The notes below the pieces were generated by a model that saw nothing but the letters and a program-made list of their open reading frames with translations, was not told the origin of the DNA and did no database searches. A program made the position numbers and the translations under genes. From Synaphobranchus kaupii (taxonomy: Eukaryota; Chordata; Actinopteri; Anguilliformes; Synaphobranchidae), in assembly GCA_029718625.1 (NCBI GenBank), contig CM056391.1:5787158-5851157 (forward strand): a stretch of 64,000 nt of DNA, in the 5' to 3' direction. Of this stretch, positions 33,801 to 44,220 are shown in pieces; the first letter of the stretch is position 1, and the number at the start of each line of letters is the position of its first letter.

Positions 33801-34994
33801 GTCGTCTAAGGTTCATTTTATCAGTTTATACATGCAATATGTCAAATTGACAGCCGTCCAATGACTGTTAGCGCAAGCACATACGCACACACAAAAACAT
33901 CAGTTGCTTGTAATTTTAAGTAACAGCATAGTAGACTGTACAAGTTCTGCATTTATAGTACATGTTGTGTCATGGAAACACTACATTTTTCAGGGAGACA
34001 CTTAATGTCTGCTACCCGCTGGATGGTGAGTGTGGAAGGGAAGGTGGTCTTTGACCTGGACCGAGACGACAACTTTGCCGATGCCCTGTCAGTCTTCTTT
34101 GGTTCCTTCTACGTGTTTAACCTGGAATATCAGGAGGCAGCATGTGCAACGTTGGAACTAATCCAGAGGTGAGATTGAACAGTTACGTGATGATTTCACT
34201 GGCATAGCATCAGTACATGTCGTCATATCTGTGGACATTCAAGCAACCTTATCCATCATTGACCTTCAGTGTGGTTTTCTCAACTCCCTTCACCAACATA
34301 CTTGTACAGGAAAAAAAACTAGTTTGTAGTCCGTATATGAAGTTTGTAGTCCGTATATGAAGTTTGTAGTCCGTATATGTAGTTTGTAGTCCGTATATGT
34401 AGTTTGTAGTCCGTATATGTAGTTTGTAGTCCGTATATGTAGTTTGTAGTCCGTATATGAAGTTTGTAGTCCGTATATGAAGTTTGTAGTCCGTATATGT
34501 AGTTTGTAGTCCGTATATGAAGTTTGTAGTCCGTATATGTAGTTTGTAGTCCGTATATGAATTGGAATAATGCACCATGTGCTTCTTGTTGCATCTTTCA
34601 AATGATCGAAATAGTTTGGTTGATATAGTTTGTATATTTGATATAGTTTGGTTGTATCTTTGTTACACTGAAAGATTTGAGGAAAGGAAATAGTTTTTTT
34701 TAAGTGTTAATTGAATCACAGATTTACAGGTCACAGGTCTGTATACTTTTGCCTCAGTTATTTTGCATACAAGTGTCAATGTCAGTGTAAAATATTGATT
34801 AATTTGGTGTGCGTGTGTGTATGTAAAGATTCTTTGTAAAGATCAATCCTGACGAGGGGACTAAGTGCACGTCTAAAGTGGGGACCAGCCGGAAGACAGG
34901 AGCGCCTGTGAAGCGCAAGGTCGTCAGTATCCATCCCCGCGTCACTACTTTCCTTCAGCGGCTCACTGAGTTTGAAAGGAGGAGTTCAAATTAG
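30866..34994 (+). CDS. SAMD3-like family protein (5' end uncertain)
   Basis: Exons 30866-31060, 31568-32589, 32718-32787, 33994-34168 and 34829-34994; all phases agree and the frame ends SSN-TAG. The first exon has a small helical domain (IQGALPDLGREQLVAIAEHL ... RKLLLAFKRG). The large exon has the family core: RRSMVRTVVEAMQALCHNP, VAKIIVNTYPQTFADF, YSLLRSLKSRVENVNRD and IQEHWPFLFTRKGLCNHF. The last exons give FADALSVFFGSFYVFNLEYQ and FFVKINPDEGTKC. This layout resembles the fish-expanded proteins usually named sterile alpha motif domain-containing protein 3-like, whose function is not known to me. The frame is open left of 30866 to an ATG at 30790 with a signal-peptide look, but a TTTTCAG acceptor at 30865 argues that is intron. 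It is unrelated to the flanking zinc-finger units. Confidence 0.8.
33546..33715. repeat. Inverted repeat with hammerhead-like CTGATGA ... GAAAC motif
   Basis: GCACTAGACG ... CCAGCGGCCATGCTC ... TTCATCAGGGTAAA is followed by TTTACCCTGATGACGGCAGA ... TGGCCGCTGAAACGTCTAGT. Both arms are bordered by AAATATTTTATTATG-like sequence. The arrangement resembles terminal repeats of Penelope-like retroelements. It lies in an intron of the SAMD3-like gene. Confidence 0.55.
34318..34560 (+). repeat. 20-bp minisatellite, 12 copies, binary variants
   Basis: Unit AGTTTGTAGTCCGTATATGA or the same ending in T. The last base of successive units reads A A T T T T A A T A T A; otherwise the copies look identical. 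Because the period is 20, reverse frames stay open and give artefact peptides. Confidence 0.96.
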
Positions 34995-36840
34995 GTATAG
35001 TCTCCCTGTTATAAAAACTCCTGACAATTGATATTTTCAATTTCAGTGTGTGGATTTCAGTTGGTGGCGGGGGGGGTTGGTTGGTGGGATTTCAGTTGGT
35101 GGGTGTGTGTATAAACTTTTAATACATTTGTACCGATTGTTGTTGTATCCTTTTTCAACCTGTCAACGACCCAGATAATCCATTAATTATGCCTCTTCAT
35201 CAACCCAATCCTACAAGAGACTGACTCTATGACTCCATCAACCCAATCCTACAAGAGACTGACTCTATGACTCATTCATCGATCCAATCCTACAAGAGAT
35301 TGACACTATGACTCCATCAACTCAATCCTACAAGAGACTGACTCTATGACTCATTCATCGATCCAATCCTACAAGAGATTGACTCTATGACTCCATCAAC
35401 CCAATCCTACAAGAGACTGACTCTGTGACTCATTCATCAACCAAATCCTACAAGAGACTGACTCTATGACTCCTTCATCAAACCAGTCCTACAAGAGACT
35501 GACTGAGTCCTTCATCAAACCAATCCTACAAGAGACTGACTCTACCACCCCTTTCATCAAACCAATCCTACAAGAGACTGACTCTACCACCCCTTTCATC
35601 AACCCAATGCTACAAGAGACTGACTCTACCACCCCTTTCATCAACCCAATGCTACAAGAGACTGACTCTACCACTCCTTCATCAACCCAATGCTACAAGA
35701 GACTGACTCTACCACTCCTCCATCAACCCAATCCTACAAGAGACTGACTCTACCACTCCTTCATCAACCCAATCCTACAAGAGACTGACTCTACCACTCC
35801 TTCATCAACCCAATCCTAAGAGCTGATTCAGACATTTCTTTACAGCTGGTGTGCACAAGCATTCAGAATTCCATTTCCCTCTGCATTTTAAATTTACTTG
35901 GAGGAGCACAATGATATGAATTCAAATTTAGTTAAAATCTCTAAATGGTTTTGCGGAAAAAAATGTTAAAAAATTTTTTTTTTTAAAAGTCAGGAAACTT
36001 TATAGATCAGTTTGGAATTTTTAATACAGTATCAGCATAATCTGGGATTCGGGGGGGGGGGGGGGGGGGTTGTCAAAATCTTCCTTTTTTAAAACTGAAT
36101 TGACATGGAATCCACCTCTTTGCAGTTGATGTACTGCTGTTGGATTATTTCTTTGGTTTTGCTCCTTGTATGTTGTTTGTGATGAACTCTGACCTTTTGG
36201 AGAGTACTGCAGTCATAAGGTCATGAGCCTGTATGGCCATTCATGGGTTCTGAAACTGGTATGGGTTGAACTTTATTTTGGACTGTCCAATGTTGATACT
36301 TTTATCAACCGAGTATAATGTTGAAACTCGTCTTGTTATCAACTGACTCATGTTGCTGCTGACCTTAGTTGATATAGTTAAGCATCAGTGTAGTCAGTTG
36401 ATAATAAGTTAAGAGGCGGGAAAGGGGGATGTTAAGGTTATTGTAAGGATGTGGGGGAAGAAGGCGAGGGGAATTGACTTTATAACGACACCCAACTTGT
36501 AGGCAGTTGATACAGAAAAGCATCAACAATGGACAATCCAAATAAATAGTTACCCTGGTATATTCTTACCATTTGATGCACAGCACTCAAAGAAGTAGTT
36601 GTATACCCAGATAAATTGTTACCCTGGTATGTTTAACAACATTGTTTGATGCGGTGCATGGAAAGAAGTGGTTCTGTCACCTATGTAGAAGCAGAACTGT
36701 AAATTGCTATAAGTAACGGTGTTACACAGACGGCAGTGAAATAACTTAATTGTTTTTATTGGTGCTTATTCTTTGCAAACACTGTTATTTCCCTGTCAAG
36801 AGATGTGACCAAATAAAATAATTTTTATATTCTGAGTAAG
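34995..36840. other. 3' flank of the SAMD3-like gene
   Basis: No coding signal. It contains the 39-bp minisatellite (separate entry), a poly-G run at 36051-36069 and an AATAAA at 36812 that could end the SAMD3-like transcript if the 3' UTR is long. Confidence 0.5.
35185..35820 (+). repeat. About 39-bp minisatellite, 16 copies
   Basis: Unit CATCAACCCAATCCTACAAG followed by AGACTGACTCTATGACTC. Left copies have TATGACTC, right copies TACCACTCC, a directional variant change. Confidence 0.93.
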
Positions 36841-37001
36841 AGTGTTGCTTCTTTGAAATGAAAATAATCTTTTTTTTAATACTTTTGGGAAATGCTAATA
36901 TTTGTAACTTAGTGTACGGAATATCCATAAACCTGTACTTTTATAATTTACTGTACAATTAATAATTAAATGATTAAACGTATTAATAACACAGTAAAAT
37001 A

Positions 37002-37544
37002 CACTGCCCGGCCAAAAAAAAAGTTGCACACACTAATATTTAGTTGGACCGCCTTTAGCTTTGATTACGGCGCGCATTTGTTGTGGCATTGTTTCGACAA
37101 CCTTATGCAATGTCACAACATTTATTTCCATCCAGAGTAGCATAAGTTTTTGGCTGAGATCTTGTATTGACGACGGGAGAGTCTAACCACTCCGTGAAGT
37201 CTTCTCCATCACATCCCAAAGACATTCAATGGGGTTAAGGTCAGGAATCTGGTGGCCAATTCATGTGTGAAAATGATTCCTCATGCTCCCTGAACCACTC
37301 TTTCACAATTTGAGCCCGATGAATCTTGGCATTGTCATCCTGGCATATGCCCATTGATGGGATAACCTGGTCATTCAGTACATTCAGGTACTTTGCTGAC
37401 TTCATTTTATTGCTGCATAATGTTGCTGAGCCTAGACCTGACCAACTGAAGCAACCCCAGATCATAACACTGCCTCCAGAGGCTTGTACAGTGGGCACTA
37501 TGCATGACGGGTGCAATGGCGACTTTTTTTTTGGCCGGGCAGTG
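37002..37544 (-). mobile_element. Deleted Tc1-like element, 543 bp, with TA duplication
   Basis: The ends CACTGCCCGGCCAAAAAAAA and TTTTTTTTTGGCCGGGCAGTG (inverted) are flanked by TA at 37000-37001 and 37545-37546. On the minus strand part of a DDE transposase is readable: [34 protein letters not shown] and HMNWPPDS. The N-terminal DNA-binding half is gone, so it is non-autonomous. Confidence 0.9.
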
Positions 37545-38254
37545 TACAACTACTTGAAGTACTGTAATATGGTAGTAGAGTACTATACAACAGTGGAAAT
37601 TACGATATCGGTTTCTTAACCATGAAACACAATTACAGTAAGGCTACTATACAACTTCATTACAGTATCTTTCTGGCAACAGTGTTGCCAGTATGTTACC
37701 GTAAAAAAGCTATGTACGGTATTGGTGTGGTTTCACGGTCTGAATTTGTAAAATGGTGGTCTGCCCTGAAAGCGCTAACCAGGCTGTGCCTATTCCAAAC
37801 CTGCTGTGCATTGTACAATCAAACTAAGGGTTGACTCTCAAAGTTCCCTGAAATGGCTACACTGCACGTGAGCAGGTCCCACGGACAGGTTGGAAAGATG
37901 TCTGGTGTCTGGTCTGCATGTCTGAATTAAATGAAGTATGAACAGGTGTGTTCACACTTAACTCTTCCTTTCAGCTTAATGTATGTTTAACACCCAGACG
38001 GTTTCTTTTTTATGTGCAATTAAGGATATTTTAGACGCAGAAGTTACTGATCACCACCAGCTGGCTGCACAGTGGTGGGGTATTCACGCATCAGGATTGA
38101 AAGCAAAAACCGTTTGAAGTAATTCCAAAATGCCGCTTGTACAGAAATATGTTTCCAGAGGGTTGTACATATTAACAGATTTCTTTTTTATAGGGTTTAT
38201 GGACATTAAAAACAAATCTTTGTATTTATATTGTGATGGTACTCCTTTCCTCCT

Positions 38255-38560
38255 CAACTAGTTACAACCGAAAGTAAGATTAAACATTATTTTTTTAAGA
38301 ATAATCTGATAATATACACACGTACATAATCTACACACATACAACCTCTCAAGGTGTTCGGTCACCTTATAAACTGCGTTGCAGAAGGTCATTTTCTTGC
38401 TTTAAAACACAGACCATAAATGCCCTGTACCAGTCATTGTAAAGCCGGGACAGTCATTTGAAACTTGTGTAAATATCTAAGATCTAAGTTATCTTTCATT
38501 GCTCACAAAACCTGTCTGGGCCAATGGAAAACACACTAAACTGAAATAACATCGAAAGAC
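38255..38560 (+). repeat. Second copy of the 15.4-16.1 kb dispersed repeat (one arm)
   Basis: ATTTTCTTGCTTTAAAACAC, GTCTGGGCCAATGGAAAACA and ATAATCTGATAATATACACA correspond in order to the right arm at 15905-16140, about 75 percent alike by eye. Confidence 0.65.
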
Positions 38561-38795
38561 CCCAGAAAATGTGCTATTACTTTAAATATGCAAGGCATCA
38601 TGTGTAAATGTATTATTTCAACCTTTTTTAAAAAACTATTCCTGTTTTCCCATCACACATCAATGAAAATGTGTTTCTCACGTGTGTCCACAAAACAACA
38701 TATTAGTAAATATTTCAACGGTACAACAGTATTCAACAGGAAATTGGGTTGTGTAATTCTCATATCTGTAAATCCTATACGTGTAGGCCATATCT

Positions 38796-38967
38796 GGGGG
38801 GTATTCTACGAAGCAGGATTACTTAGTTAGCTGGATAACTGCACTGACTAAAACCGGGAACGGCTGTTTTTACTTCAGTCCATGTTCCAGATTTGGGAGG
38901 GTTCCGGGTTTTACTCAGTGCAGTTATCCAGCTAACTCAGTAATCCTGCTTTGTGGAATACCCCCCT
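38796..38967. mobile_element. Palindromic MITE of the TTAGCTGGATAACTGCA family, copy 1
   Basis: GGGGTATTCTACGAAGCAGG ... TTAGCTGGATAACTGCACTG pairs with CAGTGCAGTTATCCAGCTAA ... CCTGCTTTGTGGAATACCCC. The centre contains TCCATGTTCCAGATTTGGGA. Further copies lie at 49949, 50098 and 59219. Confidence 0.88.
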
Positions 38968-39133
38968 GCGAGAAGGTGGATATCCGAGGTGGCATCTGGA
39001 ACGCTCCTACTTGAGGGTGAAAGTGTGGCCAGTCGCCACTAAAACGAACCATTTGGTAAATAAAGAAAGAACCAAGTGATAACAAGCCAAACTGCGTTCA
39101 TGATATTCAAATTTTTTGGAAAGGATCTGTATA

Positions 39134-40475
39134 TTGTTTTTTATATATATATATTCAGTGTTTCTCTTTTATATGTGAAGACTGGAGAAATTTCAGAATA
39201 TTTGTAAAATTGGGGAAATATGCAGACATGTAATCATATTAATATAGTTGCGTATTTTCAAACTGGAGTAGATTAATTTCATTAATTAAATTAATTCCAA
39301 ATGCACACACACTATTTTAGTTTGAAAATCAAACATCAGTTATGATGTATGTTCATCAGTGGTTTGGGTAATTCAGGTTGTAACATTCAGGATGATAGCA
39401 TAGCTAAGAACAATTGTTCTATGGGATATTAAAAAAAAGAGATATAGCAATGAATTGTGGGACTGGAAAGGTGTACTTCATCTGTGCTGGTAACAATGTG
39501 GTATTCTTACACCAATGAGCAGCAAGCTCTTTGGAGGGCCATATTCAGTACCACACCAGCCGGTTGGGCGGGTTAATTCACCTGGTTGGAGCCACAGAAC
39601 CCAAAGGCTCAGAATGGGTGGGTTCGATTTAGTGAACCGGTGCGCCGTTACGCCCACATTGGTGACGCTCCCCGGTGAAGACGGGCGAAGGAGGGGCTTT
39701 CTTGTTTATTTAAATCGAACCGGAACCGGCGCAAACACGGCTCAACAGGCCTACCCAGCCGTAATCGCTGCGAGGTCGTCGTCATCATAACATTATGTCG
39801 CCCGGCACATCAAGTACGCCAGTACTTTTAAATCGCACCCAATCGGTGCTAATCCGGTTAACCTGGTCCATGCCCGGGCGCTTCATGGAGCCCACCCAAT
39901 TACTTTCTATGCAGTGATGGCAGACTGAACGATATGGGCGGGGCTAATACATGATATCAGTCACTCACTGATTTCACCCAATTGTTGCATTTGCTGTGGT
40001 GAGCAGAGCCTTTTTATGGTTCAAACAAGTCAGTGATTGACAGCTGAATGTAGCACCGCTGGCTAACCAATACTGTGCACATTTCTGTATATCTTTGGAG
40101 TCTTATACACAAAATGCATCTGTGACTAAGAAGAAGAAAGTTCAAGAGCTCATGGACAAAGGCTCTATCAAAATGTTGGACTATTTGTGCTATGATTTAC
40201 AAATATTTTTGCTGAAGATTGTTTCAGTGTGTATCCTAAAACGCTGGTTTTAAGCCTAATTTTCTTTAGGTATTGTTATTCACAGCCATGCTGCTTTTGA
40301 TCTTTGCTGTTTTTTTTATGTTGATCAATAAAAGCAAGAGAAACCTTGGTGTGCTGGAGTCTTAAATACTTCATAAACATATGTTATATGAATATATATT
40401 TTCATATTGCCACCATTTAGCAATTAAATTTTGACCTAATGGAATTCTGCCTGTTTTGTAACCATCGTTGCATTG
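39134..40475. other. Non-coding stretch upstream of unit C
   Basis: A GC-rich patch at 39515-39900 (CCGGTTGGGC, AACCGGAACCGG) lies in otherwise AT-rich sequence. I searched for a first exon of the TQxASIMEVL type for unit C and found none. Confidence 0.5.
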
Positions 40476-40479
40476 CATC

Positions 40480-40660
40480 ATGGGCATTTTAGCCAATGCT
40501 CTTATCCAGAGTGACAAACACAGCTTTTGCATTTTTTAAGTATAGTTTACATTTATACAGCTGCATATATACTGACACAATGCAGGTTAAGTACTTTGCT
40601 CAAGGCTACAATGGCAGTGTCCTATAGTTCCTTAACCATTGTACTACACTGCCACAATGT
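40480..40660 (-). mobile_element. tRNA-derived SINE (HE1-like), copy 3, damaged
   Basis: GCTCTTATCCAGAGTGACAA, CTTTGCTCAAGGCTACAATG and ACCATTGTACTACACTGCC are recognisable in reverse. The B-box segment between them is deleted. Confidence 0.8.
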
Positions 40661-40928
40661 TCTTCCTGCTGCTGTGTAATACATTAAACAAACAACATCA
40701 TATTATGGACCGAGCCAACTATGTTTCCACAACCACTTCAAACCTTCTCTTATCGCTGCTGGCAGAATTCAACTTTACAGTTATTGTGGAGGACAAATAC
40801 AATACTTTAATTCATATTTAAATATAGTGCTCTGCTTCCAGTTCATTTGTGATTAGTATTAGAAAATTATAAATGGTAAGACTACAAATTCTCACTTGTG
40901 GACTAATGACCCCATTCCTCTGTTACAG

Positions 40929-42963
40929 TGTGCAGACATGGAGGAGAGAAGGACTGAAGCACTTCTTATAAAGGAGGAGAGTGTGGAAGAGGACAGAGAC
41001 CCACAGGGAGAGATGGACACCAGGGAGGAGAGTAAGTGAAGTTAGTTTGTAATTATGCTGTCTGAAAAAGGATGTTGTTAATTTAAAGTATGTTAGAAAT
41101 TTGTTATTGTAATTGTAATGTAATTTGTAATTTGCTTATTGGCGTACCATTTCTTTTTCTGGAAGAGGATGAACTGTCAGTTCTGAAGGTTAAATATTGC
41201 CAATAAATCAGAGCAACAAATCTTCAAATAATTTCATTATTTCACACTGTAAAATACCATTTGGTAAAAAAAAATTATAATTGTTAGATAAGTGTTATGA
41301 ACTGTTTTTTCTGGAAGAGAATGATCTGTCTGCGACTGATATCGTGCTTCGGAGGAGAAAGGAGAGCACATGCTTCTCTGCACTCTGCTGAATCAAATCC
41401 TGAATCCCACTTAGCAATAAACGCTGGTATATACATGTCTGACTGGGAACTATAAACGCTGGTATATACATGTCTGACTGGGAACTATAAACGCTGGTAT
41501 ATACATGTCTGACTGGGAACTATAAACGCTGGTATATACATGTCTGACTGGGAACTATAAACGCTGGTATATACATGTCTGACTGGGAACTATAAACGCT
41601 GGTATATACATGTCTGACTGGGAACTATAAACGCTGGTATATACATGTCTGACTGGGAACTATAAACGCTGGTATATACATGTCTGACTGGGAACTATAA
41701 ACGCTGGTATATACATGTCTGACTGGGAACTATAAACGCTGGTATATACATGTCTGACTGGGAACTATAAACGCTGGTATATACATGTCTGACTGGGAAC
41801 TATAAACGCTGGTATATACATGTCTGACTGGGAACTATAAACGCTGGTATATACATGTCTGACTGGGAACTATAAACGCTGGTATATACATGTCTGACTG
41901 GGAACTATAAACGCTGGTATATACATGTCTGACTGGGAACTATAAACGCTGGTATATACATGTCTGACTGGGAACTGGAAGGAAAAGTGGAAAAAAGCAT
42001 TAGAAAATTCAATAAAATTGAAAAGATCCTGAAAATCCCATGCTATGTTACTCCAAAGAGCGCGTATGATTCACCGATTGTCTCCCACTGCAGCAATTTT
42101 GACAAGGTTATTATGTACATTTTTTAAAACTATTAATTAGCCAAATGGAGATATAACAAGAGGAAAAAAACTGTCAAATGACAAGTGTCAAAATTACATA
42201 ATTAAAAGGGAAAAAGATGTTCACTAGTCTGTGGCTTGTAACTGCCCGCTCTGTATTATTTACGCTGGTTCTCACTGTCCTTTCAGGAGTGGGAAAACCA
42301 GGAAAAATGGGAAGTGTGCGCTCTTCTGCTTCAGACGACGCTGAGAAACCGCTGTTGGGCACACTAACTGCAGAAGAAGGTTCTGGAAATCGCATGTCCT
42401 CTTTCGAATCTCTCAGTGGGGGACGCGAGGTTGCAGCTGTGGACTCTGCGGTGGTTATTCTGGGAGGCGGATCGCCTGCCTGGAACAGAGGCATTGCGTC
42501 AGGAACGGTTCACGCTCCAAGTAGATGTTACGCAGAGAGGGGGCAGAGAGCTATCCCTACCCAATGGGCACAGAGGGAGAACACAGGGGTGTCAAATTTA
42601 GAGGCCCCAGGTACAAAGCGATTTCCCCCTTCTGATAAAACCCCCGTGGAACCGCAAAGCCGGGAGGTTCCACGCAGGTGGAGAACCGTGGAACATGCGC
42701 GGTTCCTCTGTAGATACTGCGGCAAGGGTTTCCGGTTCGCAGCCAAGCTTCAGGTGCACCACAGAGTCCACACGGGAGAGAAACCGTACCGCTGCACGCA
42801 CTGCGGACGCGGGTTCAGTCAGTCCTGCAGTCTCACGAGACACCTTAACGTTCACACAGGATACAAGCCGTTCAGCTGCGCACACTGTGGGAAGGGGTAC
42901 ACCAACAAGCGTAGTCTTAAGAAGCATCAAGCTAGTCACAAAATGGAGAGATTTGGAATCTAA
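40929..42963 (+). CDS. C2H2 zinc-finger unit C, only last two exons found
   Basis: Exon 40929-41031 begins [20 protein letters not shown], matching exon 3 of the other units in length (103 nt, as in A) and phase. Last exon 42287-42963 joins in frame ([10 protein letters not shown]) and encodes three fingers: [10 protein letters not shown] with RFAAKLQVH, then SQSCSLTRH and TNKRSLKKH. The linker keeps remnants of the family pattern ([11 protein letters not shown] ... AWN) but has lost the lysine of the SUMO-like site and lacks the WEVSG and SEFVMFERP blocks. No exon 1 or 2 is visible in the 6 kb upstream. Either it is a 5'-truncated duplicate, or it is spliced from the exons of a neighbour such as unit A. 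A frame open upstream to an ATG at 42217 reads through the acceptor and is probably intronic. Confidence 0.7.
41417..41977 (+). repeat. 35-bp minisatellite, 16 nearly perfect copies
   Basis: Unit ATAAACGCTGGTATATACAT followed by GTCTGACTGGGAACT. I see no internal differences except at the edges, which suggests recent expansion or a collapsed/uncertain assembly. It sits in the intron between the two exons of unit C. Confidence 0.97.
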
Positions 42964-43091
42964 TGTAGACCGCTTTACCCATCCATTATAAAAAGAAAAA
43001 CCGCCTGGCTGTACACTGTCAACACAGAGGAAGGGTCTGTCAGCGGTTTCCTGGGTTTGCATCGAATCCTCACCTTCCAGTGCAGACACTT

Positions 43092-43243
43092 AGGGCCTGA
43101 TTTACAAAGACCTTTAGCACATGTAAAACTAATAAGACAACCAGTGATTGGTGCAAAACAAATACCATGACCAATCACTGGTCATGTTATTGGTTTTGTG
43201 TGTGCTGAAAGGGTTTGTCCATGTTAAAGGTAAATCAGGCTCT
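43092..43243. mobile_element. Palindromic MITE, about 150 bp
   Basis: AGGGCCTGATTTACAAAGAC ... ACCAGTGATTGG is mirrored by CCAATCACTGGT ... AGGTAAATCAGGCTCT. It lies 130 bp after the unit C stop. No clear target duplication. Confidence 0.75.
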
Positions 43244-43989
43244 CTATGTGCAGCTCAACAGGTGAAATGATTGATGTGACTTTGGCACTACTTCACTGGA
43301 ACACTCCAATGTGTTAAGAAAAAAGGTGAATAAAAGTATAAAAAGAAGGTTTCTTTAGAAATGCAGAATTTATTGTTGAAAACGAAAGCGTTTGCCTTCA
43401 TCAGGGAAGGTATCTTGCCGAAACGCTTTGGTTTTATCAGCTCAACGGGTGAAGGACAAGCAGGTTCATCATCTATTACACAATGAGCCAACGTCATCCT
43501 AGCCAGCTGAAACTCTGTCATCTCTGGGTGACGCATCGCCCCAACAGGATGCCAAGCGAGATCGGCACCGGCATGGTCCACATTTGAGACCACACCTTGG
43601 GGCCCATCCATGCCCTAGAACAGCTTGTGGAAGAGTTAAATCGTGAAACTATGCTTTTATGTATAATATAAATGCATTTACATTGTCATGTCTTGCTAAC
43701 ATAAAATGACAATGTATGTGCGTGCGTGTAAATAAAATTGACAAAAACAAATGGTTAAAAGGGGTCAAGCACATTTTCTTTAAGTTCAATATCAAGCTGG
43801 TTCATAGGTAATCATTTAGAGCAGATACCGCACAGATTCACTGGTATTTATATGGTTCAATTATGCGGTAACTGTTGGTGAAATCGACGTTTCACCAGGC
43901 TGAAACGTGTGTCCAGTCCACAAAAGTAAATTAGAGCTGTGGTCCTGACTCCGGACAGCATCCGGGAACTGAACAGCTCCAGAGACCCT

Positions 43990-44012
43990 CCCCCATTTAC
44001 TTCCGGTTTAAC
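43990..44012 (-). promoter_or_regulatory. ETS/GABP-like site upstream of unit D
   Basis: ACTTCCGG at 43999-44006, about 220 bp before the unit D start codon, in the region expected to hold its promoter. Motif match only. Confidence 0.35.
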
Positions 44013-44220
44013 CACCGTGGATACGTCATCGTCCCTGTTGTTTACAATTAACCCTTCCGGGTACTGGTTTGGCTATGTTTTCTGTGGTGATCCGGAGTAA
44101 GCAGCATGACTCCCGATCAAACATTGTTTTTATAGCTTTTAACATTAAATTCACGTTGAACACTGCCAGTGTAAAATAGCAAGGGTTAGAAACAGAGCAT
44201 TTGTCAGGTAGCAAAAGACA

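Noticed and set aside
34249..34601. Minus-strand frames rich in Tyr/Thr/Leu
   Set aside because: Translations of the 20-bp minisatellite, open in several frames because of its sequence.
35466..35747. 93-codon frame with repeated LQETDSTTP
   Set aside because: Translation of the 39-bp minisatellite; copies outside the frame shift it.
41417..41977. CRISPR-like regular repeats
   Set aside because: This is eukaryotic DNA and the units are directly tandem without unique spacers: a minisatellite.
42217..42286. ATG start for unit C within the intron
   Set aside because: A clear TTTCAG acceptor follows at 42286 and exon 3 at 40929 joins in phase, so the upstream frame is probably intronic.
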